Below are positions 35,222-41,942 of a stretch of 64,000 bases of DNA, one piece after another. The translations under genes and the position numbers were made by a program. Each line of letters starts with the position of its first letter. Positions within the stretch are counted from its first letter, which is position 1. Origin of the DNA: a virus; the IMG/VR virus record IMGVR_UViG_3300042868_004707, positions 51,250-115,249 of that record. One strand, 5' to 3'. Below the pieces are notes generated by a model, which was not told the origin of the DNA, searched no databases, and was given only the letters and a program-made list of their open reading frames with translations.

Positions 35222-35872
35222 ATGAAAAGTGGTGTATATGTTATTAGAAACTCATTCAATAGTAAGATTTATGTTGGAAGTTCTGTTTATATTAGAAATA
35301 GATGGTCTTCACATAAAGGAGAATTGATTAAGAAAACTCATCATAATACTCATCTACAAAGATTTGTAAATAAAAATGGTTTTGAATGTTTGATATTCGA
35401 AGTGTTGGAGTTTTGTCCTATAGAAGATTTGTTAATAAGAGAACAATTTTATATGGATAAACTAAATCCTTCTTTTAATTTAAGAAAAGTTGCAGAATCT
35501 AATTATGGATTAAAAAAATCAGAAGATTGTAAAAGAAAAATTGGTTTAGCTCATAAAGGAAGAAAGCAAACAGAAGAACATAGAAGAAAAGGAAGTATTT
35601 CTAAAACAGGAATAAAACAATCAAAAGAAACTATTGAGAAGAGAGTTAGTAAATTACGTAACATACCTAGAACACAAGAAGTAAAAGATAAAATTTCTTT
35701 AAGTAAATTTAAATCAGTATGTCAATATACTCTAGAAGGAGATTTAATAGAATGTTTTGATTCAATTCAACATGCTAGAGAAAAATATCCTATAGGAGGA
35801 ATGCACATTACTTCTTGTTGCTCAGGTAAAAGAAAATCTGCATGTGGATTCACATGGAAATATAATATATGA
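35222..35872 (+). CDS. GIY-YIG homing endonuclease (SegD/I-TevI type)
   Basis: 216 aa. The catalytic domain starts SGVYVIRNSFNSKIYVGSS, the GIY...YVG motif, with RNRWSSH and a later EQFYMDKLNPSFN. Residues about 95-160 hold NUMOD3-type repeats (SEDCKRKIGLAHKGRKQTEEHRR), and the C-terminus a NUMOD1-like helix-turn-helix (IQHAREKYPIGGMHITSCC). It splits a small gene whose front is duplicated on both sides. Confidence 0.92.
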   Translation: MKSGVYVIRNSFNSKIYVGSSVYIRNRWSSHKGELIKKTHHNTHLQRFVNKNGFECLIFEVLEFCPIEDLLIREQFYMDKLNPSFNLRKVAESNYGLKKSEDCKRKIGLAHKGRKQTEEHRRKGSISKTGIKQSKETIEKRVSKLRNIPRTQEVKDKISLSKFKSVCQYTLEGDLIECFDSIQHAREKYPIGGMHITSCCSGKRKSACGFTWKYNI

Positions 35873-35876
35873 AATA

Positions 35877-36113
35877 ATGAGTAAAGAAATCAAAAGAAGG
35901 AATTTGTCAGGTATTTTTATTTTTGACATTTTACCAGGCGATGAGAAAAGACAACCTACATGTTTTGAAGATTGTACAGAAGAAAAACAAGATGAATGGT
36001 TAGAAAGTTTATCTCCTGAAGCAGTTAAGAGTCTTTCTAAGCAATTAGCAAAGACATTAAGAACTATTGGTGATCAGTTTGACATCATTGCAGGATATGA
36101 AGAAGAAGAATAG
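35877..36113 (+). CDS. Hypothetical small protein, intact copy beside the GIY-YIG insertion
   Basis: 78 aa from the ATG at 35877 (MSKEIKRRNLSGIFIFD). An upstream in-frame ATG lies inside the endonuclease gene and is not chosen. Acidic helical C-terminus. Its N-terminus is duplicated at 35132. Function unknown. Confidence 0.6.
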   Translation: MSKEIKRRNLSGIFIFDILPGDEKRQPTCFEDCTEEKQDEWLESLSPEAVKSLSKQLAKTLRTIGDQFDIIAGYEEEE

Positions 36114-36118
36114 TTAAT

Positions 36119-36144
36119 AAGAGAGCTGTAATGGCTCTCTTTTT
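36119..36144 (+). terminator. Terminator before the AAA+ gene
   Basis: AGAGAGC pairs with GCTCTCT around TGTAATG, followed by TTTTTAT. Confidence 0.75.
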
Positions 36145-36155
36145 ATATCAAATTT

Positions 36156-37481
36156 ATGAAGAAATATAGATTTAAAACAAAAGAAGAGTTTCAAGATGAA
36201 GATCGTTGGCAATCTGATTCATGGGCAGGTCCACTTCGTGGTTATCCAAGTGGTTGGGCTGATAGTGGTGAAATGAATAAATATCTAGGTCAAGAAGTTC
36301 CAGATCAATATCATAAATATATTGAACAACAAGTAAGTTTCAGAATGGACAGTTTGCATTTTGAACCAGATGATGCTATAGAAGAACCAGAAGTAAACAT
36401 CGAAGAAACATTAGAACAAGTAAAACAATTAAACTCCTTAACAACAAAGAAAACAATGACAAAAACAGCAAAAACAACAGCAAAAAAGAATCCAGTAGCA
36501 GAGAAATTCGTATTCATGGACAAAACAGTTAATATTCTGAACGTAGGGTTTCAAACTCGTAAGAATGTTATTTTATATGGAGCTGGGGGCCACGGAAAAT
36601 CAGAGATAACTCTTGACTTCTTAAAAGCAAAAGGTATTGAGCCTTTCATCCAAACTATGGGTACAGGTATGACTACAGACAGATTGTTTGGTGGTCTTGA
36701 CATTCCTACATTCGAAACAACAGGTAAGATTGAATATCTTGTACACAATTCATTCATGAACCATGAATATGTTATCTTCGAAGAGTTGTTTGATGCTCCT
36801 GATTTCATCTTAGAGCAATTAAAAGACATTCTATCTAGTGGTGTATTCAGAAATGGTACACAGATATTTCCTATTAACACTAAATTCATCATCTGTTGTA
36901 CTAACAGAACTCGTGATGAATTCTCTAAGAACATGTCATTAAAAGCATTGATGGAGCGTTTTCCTCTTGAGCTTAATGTTATATGGGACAACTACACAGA
37001 AATCAGCTACAACAAGTTGCTTGAAAGTAAGTTTGGTGAAGGAGAAGTGGATCCAGTGATTCCTTATTTATTACAAGAGTATGCTAAGAATGGTATTACT
37101 ATTAGTCCTCGTGTTGCTGTAACAGCTTATCAAGTGTATGATGAATGTGGACCAGATTCTTTATCATTCATTGCAGAGTTTGCTAAAAAGCCTTCTTTAA
37201 TTGCTGAAGCAATCAAGAAGTTTGAATCAACAATCAAGTTTAGAGACTTGTCTGCAGCTATTACATATAGCATCGAAACTCTAACTAGCCTACCATTGGT
37301 AAGTAGAGATGATGAAAAAATGCATAAAGATGCTATTGGTTCACTTAAGAAACAATTAGCTGATATCAAAGGCCTAACTGTAGGTGATGATGTTGCACAC
37401 GTACATGCACAGCTTGTTAAAGCAGCTACATCTGCTGTTGAGAAATTTGAGAAAAACTTAACTATTGCTTCATTTGTATAA
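36156..37481 (+). CDS. MoxR-type AAA+ ATPase with grafted N-terminal module
   Basis: 441 aa. Residues 1-70 (KYRFKTKEEF, MNKYLGQEVPD) match the N-terminus of the 717-aa protein at 29267. The ATPase follows: Walker A GAGGHGKSE at 142-150, Walker B YVIFEELFD near 205-213, sensor-like FIICCTNRT near 247, arginine-finger region MERFPLE. At 36456 (residue 101) an in-frame ATG is preceded by the recurring CTCCTTAACAAC leader, so a shorter form may also be made. It lies two bases before a VWA gene, a pairing typical of MoxR-VWA chaperone systems. Confidence 0.85.
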   Translation: MKKYRFKTKEEFQDEDRWQSDSWAGPLRGYPSGWADSGEMNKYLGQEVPDQYHKYIEQQVSFRMDSLHFEPDDAIEEPEVNIEETLEQVKQLNSLTTKKTMTKTAKTTAKKNPVAEKFVFMDKTVNILNVGFQTRKNVILYGAGGHGKSEITLDFLKAKGIEPFIQTMGTGMTTDRLFGGLDIPTFETTGKIEYLVHNSFMNHEYVIFEELFDAPDFILEQLKDILSSGVFRNGTQIFPINTKFIICCTNRTRDEFSKNMSLKALMERFPLELNVIWDNYTEISYNKLLESKFGEGEVDPVIPYLLQEYAKNGITISPRVAVTAYQVYDECGPDSLSFIAEFAKKPSLIAEAIKKFESTIKFRDLSAAITYSIETLTSLPLVSRDDEKMHKDAIGSLKKQLADIKGLTVGDDVAHVHAQLVKAATSAVEKFEKNLTIASFV

Positions 37482-37483
37482 TT

Positions 37484-38884
37484 ATGGCAAAAAAATTATG
37501 GGATGATGATGACGACTATTATGGTAGTTATTATGCTCCAACTTACACTCCTAAAAAGAGTAAAGGTGGTTGGAAGAGTAAGTATGGAGGTGGTGGTTGG
37601 TCTAAATCAGGCTGGTCATCATTCTCGTATACATGGGACTATGGTGGTGATAACAACGATGATCTATTTGTTAAAGATCCAATCAACTATCTAACACCAA
37701 CAGCTGCAGAGATCAGAAAGAAAGTGCATGCACCAAAGCAAACATCTATTGATACAATCAAAGAACTAGCACGTATATGCTATTTCAAGATGATTGATGA
37801 TAGAGAATACATTGCTGAGAAGTATGCTGACTATGATTCTTTATCTGAATCTGAACAAGGTGAATACCAACAGAAGAAAGCTTTGTACGATAGTATATTT
37901 GAGCAATTCATTCCTGGATTCTCACCATTAGAACAAGCTATATCTATTTATTTGAAACTGAAAGGTCAATCAACTAGAGAAGAAAGAGATGAAGATGATC
38001 AGGAAGACAAAGAGATAGACATGACCAAAAGACTTGACTTTGATAGAGAATTGTATTTTGATCCAACAATCAATGAACAGCTAGAACTAAATGAGCTTAG
38101 TAAAGAGAGAAAGATGGAGATTATGAATCACCTATCTCTTGTAGGTCAGTTTGGTAGTGAGTTCAAGGTTGAGAAAGAAATATCTGAGAAGATTGTAGCC
38201 AATTCTGATCAGTATTCTACTATGATTATGAGAGACTACTCTCAGATTCATATGATGAACCTAATGCAGAAGGTGTATCCAAACTTTAGAAGTAAGTTCT
38301 TAACTAAAGACTTAACTGTTAGTGTGCCTGTAGATAGAAAAGAGCAGATTCAGAAGATCATTATTCTTCTAGATTACTCAGGAAGTATGCATGAAGATGA
38401 GAAACAGATATGGGTAAATGCTATATTAATCGACAGATTCAGATATGTAATGAAAGGAGAAGCAGAAGTGTTCTTCAGTTATTTTGTTGATGATTGTGAT
38501 GATCTTCAGTTCCAACATATCAAGGATAGAGATGATGTTATACGCTTTTGGCAAACATTCTCTAATCATCCTAATGGTGGTGGTACAGATATTGGTGGCA
38601 TAGTAGAATATGTTGCTGATCAAGTGATGAACAAACATAAGTTACATAACTTACATGTAGATCTATCAGAAGAGAAACCAGAAATCTTAATCATCAATGA
38701 TGGTCAAGACTCTGTTGGTTCAGATGCATTTCCATACAAAGTGAATGCTGTATCATTAATGGAATTTAGTGAAGAGCTAAAAGACTTGTGTCTTGCTACA
38801 GAAGGTAAACAGATTCAGGTTACGTATGATCTTGAAACATTTGCTTATTCTAAAGAAGGAGGAAAGCAACAGTTAAGAGAATAA
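37484..38884 (+). CDS. VWA-domain protein, partner of the AAA+ ATPase
   Basis: 466 aa. A Gly/Tyr/Lys-rich N-terminus (KSKYGGGGWSKSGW) leads into a helical middle. The VWA domain starts near residue 290 with the MIDAS motif LLDYSGSMHED (D297, S299, S301) and GGGTDIGGIVEY supplies the later metal-site Thr and Asp. The preceding AAA+ gene is the expected partner: together they would remodel a protein complex using ATP. The target is unknown. Confidence 0.85.
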   Translation: MAKKLWDDDDDYYGSYYAPTYTPKKSKGGWKSKYGGGGWSKSGWSSFSYTWDYGGDNNDDLFVKDPINYLTPTAAEIRKKVHAPKQTSIDTIKELARICYFKMIDDREYIAEKYADYDSLSESEQGEYQQKKALYDSIFEQFIPGFSPLEQAISIYLKLKGQSTREERDEDDQEDKEIDMTKRLDFDRELYFDPTINEQLELNELSKERKMEIMNHLSLVGQFGSEFKVEKEISEKIVANSDQYSTMIMRDYSQIHMMNLMQKVYPNFRSKFLTKDLTVSVPVDRKEQIQKIIILLDYSGSMHEDEKQIWVNAILIDRFRYVMKGEAEVFFSYFVDDCDDLQFQHIKDRDDVIRFWQTFSNHPNGGGTDIGGIVEYVADQVMNKHKLHNLHVDLSEEKPEILIINDGQDSVGSDAFPYKVNAVSLMEFSEELKDLCLATEGKQIQVTYDLETFAYSKEGGKQQLRE

Positions 38885-38885
38885 T

Positions 38886-38916
38886 TTGTTTTATTAATCC
38901 CTGTGATGTATATTTG
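38886..38916 (+). promoter_or_regulatory. Promoter of the tRNA-like/tmRNA cluster within an inverted repeat
   Basis: TTG, 20 bases, TATATTTG: exact fit to the consensus. The TATATTTG box lies inside the arms ATCCCTG/CAGGGAT, which could be an operator or a weak terminator of the VWA transcript. Confidence 0.7.
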
Positions 38917-38973
38917 CAGGGATAAATAGCTAAGCTGTGTAAAGCGTCAGAACTGATAATCTGTTAGAAGCTA

Positions 38974-39080
38974 AGTCAGGTGGCGGAATTGGTATCGCAC
39001 TCCACTTAACTGGAAAGTATTGTTTCGACACAATTAATCAGGTGAAAGGCACCATACAGGTTCAAATCCTGTCCTGACTA
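38974..39080 (+). tRNA. Second tRNA-Leu-like element with an extra hairpin
   Basis: Acceptor AGTCAGG/CCTGACT pairs fully. The D arm GGCGGAATTGGTATCGC is Leu-type, the variable arm GGTGAAAGGCACC is normal for class II tRNA, and the T arm ACAGG TTCAAAT CCTGT is perfect. The anticodon arm CTCCA CTTAAC TGGAA has a six-base loop holding TAA, one base short. An extra hairpin ATTGT/ACAAT (about 20 nt) sits between it and the variable arm, giving 107 nt. It may be a nonfunctional, inserted or specialised Leu(UAA)-like tRNA. Confidence 0.55.
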
Positions 39081-39084
39081 CGAG

Positions 39085-39214
39085 AGTTAGACATGATTCT
39101 TTGGTAGTTCTTAGATAATGTACTATACGTGAGGTGGTTTTGTAACTTTCCACCAGTCCTGTCCAAAAATAAAAGTGCTGCAGGTTTAATAAAGGAGTGA
39201 AGGAAAGTCTAACT
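39085..39214 (+). ncRNA. Structured RNA segment between tRNA-like element and tmRNA
   Basis: AGTTAGAC and GTCTAACT, 8 bp, close a domain of 130 nt with an internal GGTGG/CCACC hairpin and no reading frame. It is co-oriented with the tmRNA and downstream of the same promoter. It matches no RNA family I recognise. Confidence 0.4.
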
Positions 39215-39814
39215 AACGAGTACTTCACAACCTACTGTAAAAATAATGGGGCTAACAGGTTTTGACAGGTTACCAGTAATTAATACAATCAGCCAGAGAG
39301 ATAACTGTAAACTAAGATGAATATAATTAAATGGCAAAAACACAAACAGTGTAGTATCTCAAGGAGACAACGCACAAATCGTAGCTAACATGACTGTAGT
39401 ACATAACATCTTAAATGGTGGTATTAAAGTTAAATCAAATGACATTATTGAATTTGAATTAGCAGCCTAAATTAAAGATTTCTCTGTTAGATTAAACAGA
39501 GTGGTGGTTTCTCGATTGTTTATCAGTCGATCCTAGTTGTATGATACTCCAACTTTAAAACCGTATCAAAAAAGCTGTATAAATTGTATTTTTGAAAATA
39601 ATTTTGGACGAGGGTTTGGAAATTGGACCCATTACATAGGAATATGTAATTAAAAATTGCTTGAATTGCTGGAACGCTAAGTTACACCTGCGAGGGTAAT
39701 ATGCCAATCAGCAGCCAAGCTCACTGGAAGAAGTGAGAAGGTTCAGAGACTAGGGACACTACGGTGAGCCCACAGTAAGCAACATCTAGAACAGATGATG
39801 ATATAGTCCGATCC

Positions 39815-40234
39815 CTACAGAAATGTAGGAAGAAAGAATAGTCTCTCGTAGGCTAACTTTCTTGTAACTTGTTTGTCTGTGTATTTACCATTACGAATGG
39901 TAACTGCATCATGGTATTTTAAGACTGTATTTATACGATGTAACTTTTTAGGATGATGAGAATCCAGAAGTCTACAAAGTTTCAAACATTCTTGATTACT
40001 ATTACAAGATAAAGAATAACCAATATTATGGTTTTTTTTTCTAGAAGGTTTTTTTGACATATAAGTTTTAATACTATGTTCATCTAACAAATATTTTTGA
40101 ATCTCTTCAAGAATTGTTATATAACAGTTAGTAAAATCTATTTTGATGCATTTATAAGTATCATTTTTAGAACTTTTACTCATAGTAATTGAACCATCAG
40201 CATCAAAAAAGCCTGAAATGTATTGTAGTGTCAT
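39815..40234 (-). CDS. LAGLIDADG homing endonuclease, antisense inside the tmRNA intron
   Basis: 139 aa. One LAGLIDADG motif, ISGFFDADGSI at residues 6-16, so it should act as a homodimer. GYSLSCNSNQECLKLCRLL follows as the usual second half of the fold. It is read against the intron and tmRNA, and its stop lies within the intron's P9 hairpin. It would cut intron-less ssrA T-loop alleles to spread the intron. Its own promoter is at 40259-40289. Confidence 0.9.
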   Translation of the reverse strand: MTLQYISGFFDADGSITMSKSSKNDTYKCIKIDFTNCYITILEEIQKYLLDEHSIKTYMSKKPSRKKNHNIGYSLSCNSNQECLKLCRLLDSHHPKKLHRINTVLKYHDAVTIRNGKYTDKQVTRKLAYERLFFLPTFL

Positions 40235-40258
40235 AGTGATTATGTTTTAGATATGGTG

Positions 40259-40289
40259 TAAATCTACAACATGTCCTAGACATATGCAA
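40259..40289 (-). promoter_or_regulatory. Antisense promoter of the intron endonuclease
   Basis: Leftward TTG, 20 bases, TAGATTTA, 25 bases before the start at 40234 and inside the intron. Transcription from it would oppose tmRNA transcription. Confidence 0.6.
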
Positions 40290-40370
40290 GTAAAGTGACA
40301 ACAAGTTATTAACAAAATGCAACTCCCTCTAGCTCCACTAGTCTCGCATTGTAAGACTATTTACCATTTT

Positions 40371-40404
40371 CCCTACACATGTCTCAAGTGTGTAGGGATT
40401 TTTT
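40371..40404 (+). terminator. Terminator of the tmRNA transcript
   Basis: CCCTACACA pairs with TGTGTAGGG, followed by ATTTTTT; 33 bases past the tmRNA 3' end. Confidence 0.85.
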
Positions 40405-40434
40405 AATTTGTATTAATCCTTAATAATAAATAAA

Positions 40435-40584
40435 ATGAACAAAACGATCGAACTACAACCAGTGGATTTTTACCACTTTAGACAATTAGCATTTGCAGTT
40501 AAACTTGCATTTGTATGTACAATAGCACAAGGTGTGTATATTGTAGAGGCCAGTATAGACCAACTTGAACAGTTGGGTTATTAA
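40435..40584 (+). CDS. Small conserved-looking phage protein
   Basis: 49 aa, MNKTIELQPVDFYHFRQLAF, then a moderately hydrophobic AVKLAFVCTIAQGVYIVEA. It follows the leader AATCCTTAATAATAAATAAAATG and is closed by a terminator at 40599. Function unknown. Confidence 0.6.
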   Translation: MNKTIELQPVDFYHFRQLAFAVKLAFVCTIAQGVYIVEASIDQLEQLGY

Positions 40585-40598
40585 GGAGGGGAATAATT

Positions 40599-40624
40599 GG
40601 GCTCTGTAGTGGAGCCCTTATTCT
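40599..40624 (+). terminator. Terminator
   Basis: GGGCTC pairs with GAGCCC around TGTAGTG, followed by TTATTCTT. Confidence 0.7.
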
Positions 40625-40647
40625 TTAAATCAATAAAATTAGAAATT

Positions 40648-40893
40648 ATGAGAGAAATATTTTTAACAGCAATGTGCATACTCTTTCTAGTGTGTTATTT
40701 TAAAGTGGGAATTGAAGTAGGTAAAATTAAACCTCTATACATACTATATGTAGCAGCAATGGTTTTTATGTTTGGTGTATTAGTGGTTACTAACTTGACA
40801 TTAATAGACCAAAATAATGCTCTTGAAAAAAGAGCTAAAGGTAAGTGTCCTGAGTATGAGCAAATCAATAACGTTTATATAATAAAGAAATAA
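40648..40893 (+). CDS. Small membrane protein, two helices
   Basis: 81 aa from the Met at 40648 (MREIFLTAMCILFLVCYF); an earlier in-frame ATG overlaps the terminator. Second hydrophobic stretch YILYVAAMVFMFGVLVVTNL near 32-51, then a charged tail. Function unknown. Confidence 0.55.
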   Translation: MREIFLTAMCILFLVCYFKVGIEVGKIKPLYILYVAAMVFMFGVLVVTNLTLIDQNNALEKRAKGKCPEYEQINNVYIIKK

Positions 40894-41018
40894 TGAATAA
40901 ATTTGAATGTAGTGAGTGTGGTACAAAATACAGCTCACCAGAAACAACACCACCTCCAGGAATCAAATGGAGTGATGGTCATGTATGTACACCTAAACCT
41001 GTAAACAATGGAAAATAA
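40893..41018 (+). CDS. 41-aa zinc-finger-like mini-protein
   Basis: MNKFECSECGTKYSS and GHVC give C-x2-C...H-x-C, a possible zinc site. Its start overlaps the previous stop and its end overlaps the next start, so the three genes are coupled. Confidence 0.5.
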   Translation: MNKFECSECGTKYSSPETTPPPGIKWSDGHVCTPKPVNNGK

Positions 41019-41241
41019 TATACCAACAGCAAGACAATTTTATGATAATCATATTTCAGATGATTGTGTAGTTATGATGATTGAATTTGCAAAAATGCAT
41101 GTACAAGAAGCTTTAAAAGAAGCAAGTGAAAAAGCTAAAATTAAATATGAATACTCTGGTAATACAGGTTCTGAATATTGTGACGAATATGTTGACCACA
41201 ATTCAATCTTAAATGCTTATCCATTAACTAATATAAAGTAA
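41008..41241 (+). CDS. Hypothetical protein
   Basis: 77 aa: IPTARQFYDNHISDD, a helical FAKMHVQEALKEASEKAK and the end ILNAYPLTNIK. This looks like a common small phage family. Two bases separate it from the next gene. Confidence 0.55.
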   Translation: MENNIPTARQFYDNHISDDCVVMMIEFAKMHVQEALKEASEKAKIKYEYSGNTGSEYCDEYVDHNSILNAYPLTNIK

Positions 41242-41243
41242 TT

Positions 41244-41939
41244 ATGAAAAACATACACATATTACCAACACCAAAAGATTTTGAAGTTTGGAAAGATATT
41301 ATTGGATATGAAGGATTATATCAAGTAAATGAGTATGGCAATGTAAAAAGCCTGTCAAGAACAATTACAAAAGGTAATATTACTTATGTAACTAAAGATA
41401 GGATTTTGAAGCAATCTGTAGATTCTGTAGGTTATCCTTATGTAAATTTATCAGACTATAAAAAACAAAAGACATTTAGAGTACATCAATTAGTTGCTGT
41501 AGCTTTTCTAAATCATACTCCTGATAAACATAAGGGATTAGTTATAGACCACATTGATGGGAATAAACTAAACAATATGACTACTAATCTTCAGTTGATT
41601 ACTAACAAGAAAAACACAAGTAAAGATAGAAAAAACAAAACTTCTAAATACACAGGTGTATCTTTGCATAAACAAAGTAATAAATGGTTAGCTCAATTTA
41701 AAGAGAATGGTAGAGTTAAATACTTAGGTATTTTTAAAACTGAAGAAGAAGCAAGAGATGCTTATAATACTTCACAAGAACAAGACAAGAATAAGTATAG
41801 TGAGGAAGAAGTTTATGATATTGTACAAAAAGCAATAGAAGAAAATAGCAGTAAACAACTTCACTTCTTTGATGGAGGATATTCGAATCCTGTTTATAGT
41901 AATTTAAAAATATGGTTTGAAAAATTTAAAAAGAAATAA
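41244..41939 (+). CDS. NUMOD4-HNH-AP2 homing endonuclease fused to a resident protein tail
   Basis: 231 aa. NUMOD4 at about 14-40 (EVWKDIIGYEGLYQVNEYGNVKSLSR), HNH core VIDHIDGNKLNNMTTNLQLI near 95-114, AP2-like YTGVSLHKQSNKWLAQFKENGRVKYLG near 133-159. From about residue 178, YSEEEVYDIVQKAIEENS and the end IWFEKFKKK match a small-protein module of this phage (compare 32569), not an endonuclease. The start MKNIHILPT also looks like a resident gene start. It appears to be an endonuclease inserted in frame. Confidence 0.82.
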   Translation: MKNIHILPTPKDFEVWKDIIGYEGLYQVNEYGNVKSLSRTITKGNITYVTKDRILKQSVDSVGYPYVNLSDYKKQKTFRVHQLVAVAFLNHTPDKHKGLVIDHIDGNKLNNMTTNLQLITNKKNTSKDRKNKTSKYTGVSLHKQSNKWLAQFKENGRVKYLGIFKTEEEARDAYNTSQEQDKNKYSEEEVYDIVQKAIEENSSKQLHFFDGGYSNPVYSNLKIWFEKFKKK

Positions 41940-41942
41940 AAC

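Larger units (their letters stand above)
39617..40319 (+). mobile_element. Group I intron in the tmRNA T-loop
   Basis: 703 nt. P1 pairs exon GGGTT with intron GACCC (39626-39630) and puts a U-G pair at the 5' splice site; the intron ends in G. UUG just before it can pair with exon 2 CAA as P10. P2 is ATTACAT/ATGTAAT. Core strands are visible: GAATTGCTGGAACG, AATCAGCAGCCAAGC, TTCAGAGACTA and GATGATATAGTCC, the last two forming P7. P9 is CCTACA-GAAA-TGTAGG. Without removal the T-loop cannot form. Confidence 0.88.
39248..40337 (+). ncRNA. ssrA: Transfer-messenger RNA interrupted by a group I intron
   Basis: Exons 39248-39616 and 40320-40337 give a 387-nt RNA. The 5' end GGGGCTA pairs with TAGCTCC at the 3' end (one G-U). 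After splicing the T arm is GAGGG TTCAACT CCCTC, preceded by GGAC, nearly the same as the 3' end of E. coli tmRNA; CCA is not encoded. A long-range P2 helix pairs AATACAAT-CAGC with GCTG-(TATAA)-ATTGTATT. An open frame ends in FELAA then stop at 39470, as tmRNA degradation tags do. Hairpins CTCTGTT/AACAGAG and CGATTG/CAGTCG fill the pseudoknot region. It should rescue stalled ribosomes and tag proteins. Confidence 0.88.

Noticed and set aside
39331-39354. Small gene MAKTQTV
   Set aside because: Seven codons inside the mRNA-like region of tmRNA; kept only as an alternative tag reading, not as a gene.
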